Shown one piece after another: positions 34,808-47,175 of a stretch of DNA of 64,000 nt. Positions within the stretch are counted from its first letter, which is position 1, and every line of letters begins with the position of its first letter. The notes beneath the pieces were generated by a model that saw only the letters and a program-made list of their open reading frames with translations, made no database searches and had not been told where the DNA came from. Origin of the DNA: Hymenolepis diminuta (Eukaryota; Platyhelminthes; Cestoda; Cyclophyllidea; Hymenolepididae); assembly GCA_900708905.1 (NCBI GenBank), contig CAADRB010000060.1, positions 708,366-772,365 of the forward strand. The letters run 5' to 3'. The position numbers and the translations under genes were made by a program.

Positions 34808-35217
34808 CTAAATTAGAATTATAAGACATATGACTGGACTCCCTAGTCAGGTTCCCGCTTCGTGGAAAATCGGCATTAGCGTATTTTCAAAAGAAAATAA
34901 AATTTAATAGAGCAACGGGAAAGATGAAATGTTTACTGGAATGTCTTTAACTAAACAACAACAAGTAATAGTATTCGACCAGTGAAATGGAGCAAACAAA
35001 CACGAGTATTCGCTTTTCATGAAATTGCATCCATGCATAGGAATGAGTATCGAAAATCGACGCAGACACGAATCCGTAAGTCAAAGAAATCAGGACTTCG
35101 ACAGCTCATATCACCACAGTCAAGCACTCAGGTTGTAACCGATTTAAACGTAGACAAGCTTAATTCTTGGACAAATCAGCATAGAACAGTTTTTCAATTT
35201 GATAAATTTTAACTTAC

Positions 35218-35971
35218 CTGATGAGATAGCCAGCATCTGCAGCCAGAAGCATACTAACAATTCATACAGTTGTGCGACTAAGAGAAGGAACCATCTAAAG
35301 TGCAAGGCAAATTGGTTGAAGCATACAGCGACACCTGAAACAATTTGAATTAAAATCAAAAACATTTCCTTCCTGATATTTTACATAATTAAATGAAAAG
35401 TCGAAGTTGAAGAATAATAGGAAAACAGTAAACTCCAAGTTTATTTAATAAAGCGTCAAGTGGTCTATCTGTTGAGAAACTGCAATTCCCCCAATCCCTT
35501 TATTGGCCAAAATTGAATACTTCCATTCACTTTTTATCCACCGATAAATTCATGATCTCGAACTAGGCAAGCCAGCACAACAGTTCGGGTGGGCATCGAC
35601 CGACCTTTCGGTGAATAGCCGAATGCGTCAATCTATTGAGCTTTGGAGACCTCGACGAATTGCGATGGTTTCTTAGTTTAACACTCCTAATCGTATATGT
35701 ATGAACCTAGTCTACTGTACGACTTAAAGTATAGATTATAGATAGCGATGATATGATATCTCTAGTTCCCATAAAGCAGCCTTGTCAGAGTGAGGGTTAA
35801 CCAGAGATGCAAACTATAAAGACGAGATGAGATGCAAGCTTAGGCACTCCATTCTAGAAGGGTAGGTGAGACGCTCTTACAGCGAATCACTGCCCACTCG
35901 AGCGCAGTCATTGTCGGTGATTTGCTGAAGTAGGTAGAGTATTCTGGACTATCAGGAATCTGAGTTGCCAT
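35218..35971 (-). CDS. Candidate gene fragment: two spliced exons encoding a membrane segment
   Basis: Exon a (35881-35971) follows acceptor TATCTTTGCAG directly with ATG and encodes MATQIPDSPE through EWAVIR plus one base, then donor GTAAGA. Exon b (35218-35334) has acceptor TTGTTTCAG and donor GTAAGT. The phases match (1 to 2-base start), giving a continuous 69-residue frame. Exon b is a long hydrophobic stretch (RWFLLLVAQLYELLVCFWLQ), a probable membrane span. The next exon would start with two bases of a split Gly codon and was not found. I do not recognise the family. The AG|ATG start again resembles a trans-splice junction. The splice signals and phase match are good, but without homology this could be chance. 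Confidence 0.35.
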
Positions 35972-36309
35972 CTGCAAAGATACAAGAATTATATAGACAT
36001 GTTTAGAGGTTATCAGAAGTGGAATAGACAGAAGGAAAAAGCGCAATTGAGCGCAGAAATAGGAAGGAAGCTTTGTAAACCGGTATAAAAGTGTCAATCA
36101 ACAGTCGTCAACGCAGGCTCTTAAGAGATGTAAAATAGCGCTAATCTCGGTGAAGCTCCTTCCATAATCTGACCAGACCACCGAGATCTTAAAGGCTAAT
36201 AGACGGCAGCAACCTTCCATAGGCCAGAAGAACGAGGGCTGGGATGGACCGGCAGTGAATTAAACAGCAGCAGAGAAAGTGGAGAGGTGTACGGATACTA
36301 ACCAACTAA

Positions 36310-36560
36310 GCCTTTGAACAAGCTCCAGTAATCCTCCATGATGTCCAACCACTTGCAGAGTTCACCGAGAGGGCTTGGTATTGATACGTTAACGCAACGC
36401 TGCAAGAATATTGATCGCTGATTGGCTGAGAGGCATCTGCACGCACATCCCTGATTACTCGATGCGCGATCAGTTGCACAACTGCACTTGACAGACTGTT
36501 CTGATGTGCACGAGATCCTATTGGGCAACCTTGATGGTGTTGCGCACTCTGCAAGGGAGA
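36310..36560 (-). repeat. CCAAT-family dispersed repeat (LTR/TRIM-like), copy 4
   Basis: On the minus strand: GATGTGCGTGCAGATGCC, TCAGCCAATCAGCGATCAAT, ATTCTTGCAGCGTTGCGTTA and GGAGGATTACTGGAGCTTG. It is in the same order as 2925-3240 and 30225-30470. Confidence 0.55.
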
Positions 36561-37544
36561 GTGTGTGCGTGTTGTAAGGAGGAGTGCGAAGGTGAAAATA
36601 TGACTGAGAGTAAAGGCTAAGTGCACTTCATTTAGAGAGGCTGTCAACTTTTCGCATGTGTGTAAGGCGTAGCGAGACTGAGCAGGCCTGAGTCAGTGTG
36701 CGCAGGTACTACGGGTGTCGGGTCTCAGTGATTATCTTCGGACAGTCAATAATTATAGTAAGTTACCCAACTAAGGATAGACGCCACCGAATTGGCACAA
36801 TAAAACAGAATTTAATATGCTCGACATGCATACGGTTGGAGTGCTTTCAACTTGAAGGCTATAAGTTGGTTAAAGATGGGAGATGTGGTCCACGAGGTAT
36901 GAGTTTTAAATTCTTTTCTACTCACCTCAGCAGCTATCATTTTCCTGCTGCTTTCTCGAAAGATCTTTTATAATAATTCATGTTGACATTATGGTTAATA
37001 TTGCGGATGATATTCTGATTTGTGTTTTGAACCGTTTGCGGACTTAAATCATCCCGAAATTCGGCGTTTGAAGTAGTGGTTAATAGAAATTTCCGCGACA
37101 CAGGGATCCATAGGTAGTCAAAAGCATTTTCTCAATTTCTGAGAAAACTCGTGTGCATTCGATTGCCATGGCATTCAGGTAAATTCAAAAATTTCTCCGA
37201 CTTCTCGGTCAATTTGTGTTACCTTCCAGTTCTAGTTGATATTTGATGACTTGAAGGAAGTTTTAGTGAATACGACATCCAATTTTTGCGAAGATCTACG
37301 ATCAGAAACACTTAAATAGTATAAGTAATACATCGGTTTTTCATTTCCTTAAATTGCCGCTCCTCATAGCTTACTTCCCGATTGATTTATTGCATGAATT
37401 TCTAGCAGATCGATGGCAACGTTAGAAGCCCACTTCCCTCAATTTCCAGATCCATAACGAAAGCAAAATATTGTCAAGAAATGATAGAGAAGAAATATTT
37501 TAAGTGATTGAAACATCTTTGACTTCTTCATCGCAGACGTATGA

Positions 37545-37860
37545 CTGTGTTAGAAGAAATGATAATTATTTTCCCCATTCCCAATACTTCTTACATGAGT
37601 AAAAATGTAATTTCTTTCCCTATTTCCTCAGTGATATAAGACACTTTATAATTCTACTTATTTGTTTAAGCCGACACTGATGGAGAGGGAGTTTCATGAA
37701 TACACTCGTGTTGACTATAACGTGCCTTCTTATCTGCCGTGGGTTATTGGCTTCTGTGTTAAGTTGCCATATTACTGAGTTTTCTAGATTGTTGGCTTTG
37801 CGAGATTACTACCAGAACTCCTAGTTGGTTACGTTATAGCAGACTGGCATACGGTTACCT
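37545..37860 (-). repeat. Inverted repeat pair, right arm
   Basis: Reverse-complement partner of 33640-33980. The two arms flank 3.6 kb that holds the candidate membrane-protein exons, the TAG-broken frame and a CCAAT repeat. Confidence 0.75.
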
Positions 37861-39230
37861 ATCAATTTCTATAAATCAGAACTATTTAGAGAAGTGAACA
37901 ATATACTACTTAACCTGTAACTTACGCCTTACTAATCTGATTTCGGAGGAGGTTATTAGGCTGCATCCAAATAATGGCATTTAGTTTCACCAATGATTGG
38001 AAGAAATTCACAAACAGAGAGTCACTTCCATTTATTTTAATATGAAATCATGATTTGAAATGAAAATGAGATGAAAGTAACGCTGGAAAGATGCGATTTC
38101 TATGACCTCATAAAGATGTCAGTCGGCAATCACCGTAGAATCAAAATTAAAATTAATCATTATAGAGCGAGTCGGATCAGGATTCAATTGACACGGCAAA
38201 TATAGAAATAACATTTAGTCGTAATATTGCTGATATATTGAAATAATTTTCCTTTTACCCCTGGGTTGCCCGAATTAACTCTCAGCATTGACCAAAAAAG
38301 CGCAGACAGATGCCAAATTAAGTAAGGTGGTAACCCACAACTTTAATACACAACTTTTTTATTATATCAGTAACATCCCCCTCCCCCTAACCCTCAAGTC
38401 GACTCGAATTAATAAGCACACCTGAATGCACACTTGTAAAAATTTCAACATTATGTTGAGCCTACTATACGAGTGCAATTTTTTTCTCGCTCTTTATAAA
38501 GAGGAATGTCAACATGTATCACATCCATCCGCGCATATTCAAATAGACATGCACCAGTTTCTGTCTCGTCCTTTCAGAACATTTCTCTGCTCTCTTTAAA
38601 GCCCTCCAACCCATGGCCCCACCCCTCTCTCCCACGCTCTCCTCTTCTCCATCTTGTTGTGTGGTGAGCATCGTAATAAGTTAGAGGGATTATCAACTAG
38701 ACCCTGCAGTCTCCAAATGTAACCAGGCCATCACTACACCTTCCTTTCTTTAGTTTAATAGATTGCTCACAGAGGCGGATGAAGTGAGATGATCTGTAGG
38801 GAAATTGAGCAGACGTGATTACATATCACGGCAGTGAGGTGTGATTAAACGGACAGAGAACCGTAGGAGGGAAAGTTATAACATATTTAGAGGGATTTGG
38901 CGTCAAGAGATCTGGAGTAATTTGCTGATCAGAGAAAATAGATAGAATAGTCCATTCAAGTACTTTACGCTTGAAGTGAAGAAGCTTTTGCGTTCTTAAA
39001 TATATAAATGTCTTTGTAAATACAGGAATTTACCAACTCAGAGCATAAGCAATGATTTGCCCTAATTGCACTTCCACAGTTAAACTATCAAATTTCCCCT
39101 TTTCCTACTTAATCTGTGAACTTTTTTTCTAAATTTGAGATAAGTGATATCAACATTGTTGAATTTCGGATACCCCCTTCAAAGGTGTGTTTACTTCTTT
39201 TGCATTCTAATTCTTTTGATAAAATGGATG
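37861..39230. other. Gene-free stretch
   Basis: No coding exon is supported. It includes a C-rich pyrimidine tract at 38590-38655 and AT-rich DNA. Confidence 0.5.
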
Positions 39231-40276
39231 TCGGAGTTGTCAGTTTGTAGAGATACGTCATATTTACAAGGTTATCAGTTAGTACGAACGATCTATACCT
39301 AAAATTCGGGTGATGCATATAATATATTAGCACAAACGATATATATATATATAACTAAAACTTAAAAGTCAGGCTTATTTATTGCTGATTTCTACTTTTA
39401 CATTTGGTCAAAACAATATGGCTTTGACATTCACCAAAATCTGCTCTACATTTGAAAATGGCTAATGATTGAGGTTTTACCACCCACAACACATAGGAAT
39501 TTTAGAGTTCTCCTGGACAGGAATGATTCGTCATTTGCTCAAAACTTCAAGGCTGCCATGTTTCAACATCAATCCTATTGGGGAGAGTAATTATTTTAAG
39601 TATCAGGGCTTATCTCTTCTGTCCGCTTTATTAAGTGTTGAGTGAGAAGAAGATTTGGCAGAAATCGTTCGCTTTCTTCGCAATACACAGCTCGTTAGAA
39701 CTTCAATTCCCAGACAAATTGCACGCTCGACGAATTACGTACAACATCTGTTTTCCAGTTGCTTTTTATGTCTGTGATGTGCCAACTTGTTGACCAGTTA
39801 GTTTTAATGGACTGGTTGATCATGTCACTTCAATCCACTTTGCAGGCAGGTGAGACTAGCAAAGCGTTTTAAAAGTTGCAAAATATATGTATTTATTCAA
39901 TTTTTCAGGGACTTAGAGTTGGGGATATTTGTACCTGGATTAAAGTAGGTCGGATGATGTGTAACTGTTAGATCTGTGAGGAAATATCTTTTGACATTGG
40001 TGCTAATGGGAGAGGAGTTAACTTGGAGTTCATTTGAATGAATCTCGAGAATGCTCAGTCGACAATGAATATTATTAATCAGCAGATGCATTCTCTAGGT
40101 ATCAGCTATCAATGGTGAGGTCCAGTAGGGATAAGGATATGGAGACATCACCAAATGCAAATGGAAGATAGACCTTGAGAAATGTGCACGGAGCTTACAT
40201 TTAATGCCAAACAAATGTATTAGGAACCCCTTCAAACCTTTTAACAAATTAGAATGAATTGAATGGTTTGACATAA
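39231..40276 (+). repeat. 1.05 kb duplicated segment, copy 2
   Basis: Same orientation and sequence as 26602-27647. Immediately to the right it continues into the repeat at 40280-40760, which also recurs at 43710-44140. This copy therefore looks more complete than copy 1. Confidence 0.9.
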
Positions 40277-40279
40277 TCT

Positions 40280-40760
40280 CTGACAGCAAGATTGGAATTT
40301 TCACGGCTCATTAATTTCTTCATCCAACCGAACTATAAATAACTCTTTCCCAATAATTTAATATTTTGAATTAAGTTTGAGATTCATGCACAGATATGAG
40401 CTATTCATTGTGAAGGTACTAAAATAACTCTTTCAGATTGTTTTCATGTGATATTGAAATGGACTAGTTAGGTTTGAAAAGGCGGTAGAAAGTCGTACGG
40501 AAGTTCAAAATGAAGTTAGGGTGTCAAGAGTTCGACTTTACTTGAATTTTCGAGCGATGTTTAAAATATATGTGGGATAATCCCTTTGTACTATCCAAAT
40601 GTTCCAATGGTCAATTTTCATGGTTTATCGTGGCATCTGATTGAGAGTTCGTTGTCATGTCACTTTGATCCGTTCGTACTCTTAGAGCCATGAGCAGGCA
40701 GTTGATAATTATAAAGTCGTTTTAAACGCAGCATAACCTCTCGATTTCTTAACAGAAATG
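40280..40760 (+). repeat. Diverged direct repeat, copy 1
   Basis: It shares with 43710-44140 the ordered words CAACCGAACTATAAATAAC, GAAAAGGCGGTAG, GAAGTTAGGGTGTCAAG and ATTTAAAATAT-type AT stretches. Confidence 0.7.
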
Positions 40761-42360
40761 AGAAGAACATAGCTAGAGACTTCTTTTAAAAGTAAAACCG
40801 GACTAGGTGGCACAGATCAACAGGGGAAAGTACGTACCTGTATGTCCCAATGAAATAGTCTACATTTACTGCATTTACAAGAAGAAATATCGATAATTTT
40901 TTAGAAATATAAATTTATTCTTTTGTGGTTTTGAATATCACAAGTCGTATAGTTCAGCGTCAAACTCCGAATTTGTGTTTTAGCTTATTCATTTTCATTC
41001 GTATTTTAAAACACTGAATTTATTAATTTACCACGTGAATTTTTCCCTTCGAAATTTAAAAAAAGAATAACGTGTTCCCGGCATCGTTTTTGGTTGACAA
41101 TACGACCCACAATAGATTAATTTTACAACCCCTTGTCATTGCTTAGATTTTAAAGAAATAGATAAATGAGGATATACGGTTCTGATTATCAATGAATTTC
41201 CAAGATTTTGAGTATGAAATATATCCACAAATTGAGTCTTAGAACAACCATACTACTTATTAAATGTAAGTAGAATTATTTTAAATTAATATGTACATTG
41301 AAAAGCGTTTATCCGTTATCTATTGCATTTAACATTTTTCCCTGGAACTATAAATGAGATTACGAAAAATGCTTAAGTTCAAAAATAGTCAAATTAAGAC
41401 TTCTGATTACCATAAAATGTTTAAACAGTTATTATTTTCTTTGTGTAAAACACTTACATGTCGAATGGAAGATTTTTATTTCCCGTATTTCATTAGGTAA
41501 ATAGATTATTAAAGGTTTTCCTACTATTTCTTTCGATCTTCAAGGCCAACTCAACCCCCTGGCAAATTCTTTTCCTCAGAGTTTTTGGTTTATATGAGTT
41601 CATCAGATTCGCTAGGCCCGGATACAAACAGTTTTGCATAAAAATGTTATCTTTCACACCACTTTTATTAAATCCGAAGTAACTAGTCGTTATAGCCATT
41701 TTTCTCTCGTTAATCTGCATCTCTTATGCGTGATAAAGTCCTACAGCAAAATAGTTATTTTATGTTTTATATTTATCTCAACAATTAGTTCGGTGGATTT
41801 ATCCAAGAAATTAGAAGATTAACTTGCTTCTTAGCCTTGAAATTCAACTTGTTGATTGTTCTAAGGTTCGTTCCTCTTTAAAGGACACTTTCATAGATTA
41901 ATTGCCTTCTTTTATAGTGGCATTCGTGCTTATTTTAAAATATTTTTTGTTTCTTTAAATGGCAGTTCATGGTGGTATTCGTTAGTATGTTCGTAGATAT
42001 GATAATAAGTCCGTTTTGTTTTAAAGTCAACGTATATTCCACTATTCAAGCTAGCAGATACATAGGTATTATGATATAATTCGAGGAAAGAGCAAGGAGA
42101 CTTGGTCCATGTGATTGGGTTTGTTATTTCATCATAACTTAAACCAGAAAAAATTGGGACTGATAGTAAGTGATCTTTTATTTCTCAAAAGATCCTGTAC
42201 AGAGACCTGCATTGAAGTTAGTATCAGCATTGCGGATGATATTCTGATATAAAGATTTTAATCACTCCTATCTTTTATAAAACTTAAAAGTATCCAGAAA
42301 TTGGGTACTTAAAGTCAGCCTGCGAAACAGTGACTGTTGGTTAAAATTTATTTCTCTTAC
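40761..42360. other. Gene-free stretch
   Basis: AT-rich DNA without supported coding sequence or recognised repeats. Confidence 0.5.
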
Positions 42361-42582
42361 TTTTTTTCTGCAAACATTCCCACTTCCACTTCACGATGAA
42401 ATTCACTCTTTTAGAGACGGGATTCTGTATTGTTGGCTGCTTTAGCCATGTCAGCCAGGTCAAACTAAAGACCTCCATGGCGTCTTTATTGATTTGCATT
42501 AGTCTTACACCGTGTGAACTTTCCATCTACTTCTTTTCGCGGATTTCTTCTAATTCGTCTGGAAGTAGATGGAGGGTTGCAA
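42361..42582 (-). pseudogene. Unassigned exon-like frame interrupted by one TAG
   Basis: The minus strand has an acceptor-like GGTTGATTCTAG and a donor GTAAGA. Between them one frame is open except for TAG at 42527-42529. It reads LLPDELEEIREKK, TAG, MESSHGVRLMQINKDAMEVF and ends near KWKWECLQKK. The family is not recognised. It is weaker than the 34.5 kb case and could be chance in a short frame. Confidence 0.2.
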
Positions 42583-42929
42583 CTAGAATCAACCAAGTTT
42601 AATAGATTGGTTGGTGTTACTTCTATCATCTCTTCAGTTATGTAGAAATTGTTAAAATAGGCTAAGATTTGCAGTGAATAAAAATTGATTAAGTCAAAAC
42701 TATATTTCATATCTTAAATATTAAAATTGGTTCTAAATTGAACCGCTAATTTAGTTTCTTCAGTAGTGTGAAGTCTACGAAATTTCATTGATAATTGCCA
42801 AGTCTAGCGGTTTCAGATAAAGGCCAAAAGATGTTATGAGATCGTAATGCTAATTTAAATTTTTGGTGCAGAAACCTTTGTAAATAGATTTGGGATTTTA
42901 CGCGCGTCTGTTATTAGATTTCCTTGCGT

Positions 42930-43060
42930 GATTTATGAAATCATGGCGTCTGCCCACTTCCATGCACCAATGTACACGCGCAGAGGATTCAGCCAATCAG
43001 CGAGCAGTACATCGAATTCAGATTCGAGATTTCACAAGGGCGAATGTCTACACTCCCCGG
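42930..43060 (+). repeat. CCAAT-family dispersed repeat, partial copy 5
   Basis: TACACGCGCAGAGGATTCAG followed by CCAATCAGCGAGCAGTA matches the CCAAT part of the family. The 3' half is not recognisable. Confidence 0.4.
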
Positions 43061-43709
43061 TTTGATAATCGTGCGTCAGCTAAGGACCTGTATGTGCGCC
43101 ACCAATTGGATCCCTAAACTGCATTTCGGGAATTCGCGAGAAATGTTTCACAATCACTAAATGTTTACGCAGATTATTATTTCTTTTGCATTTTCCCAAG
43201 TTAAACTAATTAAGAGGAATTCTAATTTCATATTCCAATCGATTGAGTATGTTTGCTGACAAAAAATATTCATTAATTTGGTTTGCTCATAACCTTTTTT
43301 AAATGCAACATAACGGTACAAATTTAGTTCCATTTTTAAGTTATAGCAATTGAAAATTATCAATAAACACACATCTTGCTTTATTTCATTTTAAATAATG
43401 TTATTTTGATCTGTTTAAATTATTATTTTGATGCGACGTGAATGCATTAAAATTTTATTGAAACTCGATTGTCTTGAACACAAAATTTTGTTTCTTAAGT
43501 GTGCGATTACCATCAAGATGCTAGTTTAATTTCTTTGCACTTTACCTCCCTTTCGCATAGTCATAACTCGGTTCCGTTCTTGATATGATGGTTAGAGTAA
43601 CCCACTCACCAAGCTTCATCGGAACTTCCGCAAATTAGGGTTTTCTGTCTTCAGGCGGTCTGGGAGACAAACTAAATCCTACGGTGTTATGGTTGGGAGC
43701 ATTAAATTC

Positions 43710-44140
43710 GTCAGACATGCACGTTTGGATAGCAATTTTCACAGCCTATAAATTTCTTCCCTCAACCGAATTATAAATAACCCTTCTCCTATATTCTAAT
43801 ACTTTAAAGGAAATTCAAGATTCAAACACAGATATAAGTCGTTCAGATTGCCTTCACAGGTTAGCGAAATAGATCAGCGATGGATGAAAAGGCGGTAGGA
43901 GGTCGAACAGAAGTTCACAAAGAAGTTAGGGTGTCAAGCTTTCTACTTTATTTGAATTCTACAAGCATTATTTAAAATATCTTCTTTCTTTTAAGGGTGA
44001 TAACTTACTTTATACCGTCATTTTTCAATATTTTGATCACTTGGTTTAACCAAATGATTGGCCATCCCACCTTGAATTATTTGTAGCTTCTTAAATTCAT
44101 TGCCAGATAGATGGTACGAGCAGAGGTATTTTAAACATAG
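43710..44140 (+). repeat. Diverged direct repeat, copy 2
   Basis: Second copy of 40280-40760, including CAACCGAATTATAAATAAC and GAAGTTAGGGTGTCAAG. Confidence 0.7.
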
Positions 44141-46960
44141 CATAGCTTATTTATTCAGCCGTTACCGATATGTTAGTTGTATGTATTTCTTTTCGCTCTC
44201 TATTAATAATTCAAGACCAAAGTGAATGAAGAAACAGTAAGGGCGAGCCAAATGCGTAGAAGTTTTAAAATCAAATAAACTTGATCCGGCTTTTATCTAC
44301 ACTGAGTTATTATCTTGGGTGAGGAAAGTCATGCATATATCATCTCCCTTTCATTTGTATTAATCAATATCGGCAGATTTTTTAATCAAACATTTCATTT
44401 AACCTCTTTCCAATGTACTAGATCATACGCTCGTTCATCATATGGTTGTACCTGTTCTTCATGCGATGCTCGAATTCACCTCTTCGACCGTGATTAGTCC
44501 GCGTTCCCATTGGCCACTCATCGCCTTCTTTCCACCCCTTTATATTAAAAACGGTAACGTACTTTAATAAGTCTCATGATAGAATCCCGCATACCTGAAA
44601 CTTACAGATACTATCTTTAATAAATCAATAACTACGTGTGGTTATTTAATTATGCATTTATTTTTGTCCTTGGCACCCTGTTTTGGAACAAAACGACGAT
44701 AGGTGTTTAGTGGATAAAGTTTTAAATGCTGCGCTCCGCCTCCAATATATAATTTAAGAATACAACAATGTGAAAGAATGGTGATCAGGAAGCCCCGTGC
44801 CTGAGCAAGGAATTCTGTTTGCAAAATTTATTATCTCCAACAGAATCAGAGCTCACCTTTAGTGAATTCTAATGAGCCTTGATATTTTGAAATCATGTAA
44901 TCTAGTATCGTCTTGTTATCTTCATATGTCATTGGAGAAAAATAATCTAGCTAGTTTATACCAATAAACGGTTCTGTTACCCTGAAGATGGGAGTGGTAC
45001 CATCATCCAATCTCTAAAACTCGATCATTTTGAATGTACGATTCCTCCTACAATCAAATGAAGGGTCACTTTTGCTCTTGAGCATCAACTTCTACAACTT
45101 TCATCCATTTGCCATGAAAGCCAAGCTCCAACTGAACACTTCCAATAATCCCAAAAATTAAAGACCTTGCTAAGGCAACTGAAACTATGCGGAAATCTTG
45201 GTTACAAGGCTGAATTCCCCCATTTACTTTTCTCTTCCCATCATTTAATAATAAATCGAAAGCTGTGTACCCTCCGTCCGAATAGTACGTCTGGTGTGGT
45301 CTTTATGTTCAATGTGCCAAAATCGGAAAATTTTGCCCGTATAGAACATCGAAATATTCTATTCTTCCTCCTGCCTAACTATTCCTTCTGAATTATGAGT
45401 GAACAAGGGAAATGTATTTTTTGTCAGATGTGCCCTATTTATATTTTCCGAAAGTTTACAAAATCGCTAATTGGTCATTAATTTTTATCTGATTGGATAG
45501 TAGATAAGCAGCCTTTTTACGATTTCAGGATTGTTGTTTTAAAGCTAATGCGTCTAGTTCTCAGGTTATTTCGACACTGTAATTCATGCTGTATGGTGAA
45601 TTTAGTTGGAGCAGAACCATTAGTCTAATAATAGTTATGAGAGTCTCGGGGAACTAAAAGCAAAAAACAACCAAGGGATTTTTAGATACATCGCCCTTAC
45701 ATTTTTCCTTATGTATTGTTCTCAGAATAACAATGCAACGGAAATTGCTGAAGTGACATAATAAATGCTAATTTTCCCATTGGGGAACTGCTATTATCTG
45801 CTTGGCTACTTTACAAATGATAATGTTCCTTATAATAATAATAATATTTTTATATTTTAAAATAGTTCTAATAGTCTCAAGTTGTGTTGTAGAGAAAACA
45901 GTAGAAGAATATTGTAGGAAGTGTGGTCTAAATAGTTCTTTATTTAGGTACATTATATAGATACGGCAAGTAAATATGAAAGGGCATAAAAACTGTAAGA
46001 TGTATGAAAGACGGAAATAAGTTAAAAGAGGCGTGAAGATTGCAGATGCTGAGAGCAGGGGGTCATTTACCTTATGTCCGCCTAATTTCATCGACTGATG
46101 ACTGTGTAGCCTGATCTAACTAATGGCCACACTGACCTCATATGCTTCCCCACTGACCTACTCTGCGTGCAGCGTGTGCTTCTTTTTGGTCCAACAAGGT
46201 TGTGAGCCTTCTTCTAACATGCCTGAGGCTTATACAGCCAATATATGAAAATTTAAATCTGCACGGTCATCTCGCATCCGCTTGGTCTATCTCGTTCTGA
46301 ATTTTTCCTCTAAACTCAATTTTTCAAAGAAATTACACTAGATTAGGCACTTGAAATAAAAAATGGGAAAAATCCATTGTCACAATTCAGGGGGTCTAGC
46401 CAGACAATCAACTTTTAAACTCTTCACGATATTCACCACACAACAAAGTGGAAATTTTCAGGATTATATGGGGGTAAGTTTATTGAACACTTAAAGCAAT
46501 GAGAACTGAAGATAAGTTAAAGGTTGGACGTTCAGTCGAAATGAATAAGTGAGGTACATCGCGTTTGTGAAATAAACGAATTTGGGTACACGACTGTCTT
46601 TCGAGGTGAGGATGGATTTGGCAATGTATACCTTGAAATCGTAGCTGAAATAATTAGCCAATTGAATTAGAAACAACAAGGCTAGACCATTGAATTTGGC
46701 TACTACTGCATCAGATAGAGGCTATATATACGAGAACCTTAATAGTTTTCTTATAATAGACGTTCAAGAGGCAAATACAGGTGTGATGATAACAGTTTTT
46801 GTCCAAATTAACCGTCTACATGCTAGGAACATCAGCCATATAGGCTGCCAAATGCCAGAAAGACATGAATCTTTGTGTAAATATTGGCTTGCCAATCTCT
46901 AGGCCAGTTTTTTTATATTCCCGTGTTGCGCAATAACAAAAACTCATATAGGATACCGTT
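44141..46960. other. Gene-free stretch
   Basis: No supported coding sequence. It contains an ATAATAATAATAAT tract near 45832. Confidence 0.5.
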
Positions 46961-46964
46961 TCCC

Positions 46965-47175
46965 AACGCCTCTATGGTTAAGAGAGGTGACATCGGGGGG
47001 ACTCCCTAACAAAGTACCCGACTTTTACCACTCTCTCTATTGGTCAGACTTAACCAATGCGATTAGTCCTTTCGCTCTCTCTCTGTGTGCACTAATGGGG
47101 GTCAAATGTGTGACTTTTGACTTCGCGGACGAGCACATTTCCCTAAAACTCGTGAAGAGCATGCAGAACTTGTTC
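46965..47175 (-). repeat. SINE-like element, minus copy
   Basis: Plus-strand landmarks: CCGTTTCCCAACGCCTC, GACATCGGGGGGACTCCC and TTGGTCAGACTTAACCAATG, then GTGTGACTTTTGACTTCGCG. It matches the reverse complement of the family. Confidence 0.55.

Noticed and set aside
45768..46091. A 107-codon minus-strand frame rich in Ile and Phe
   Set aside because: AT-rich composition with an Ile run from an ATAAT tract; no splice context or recognised motif.
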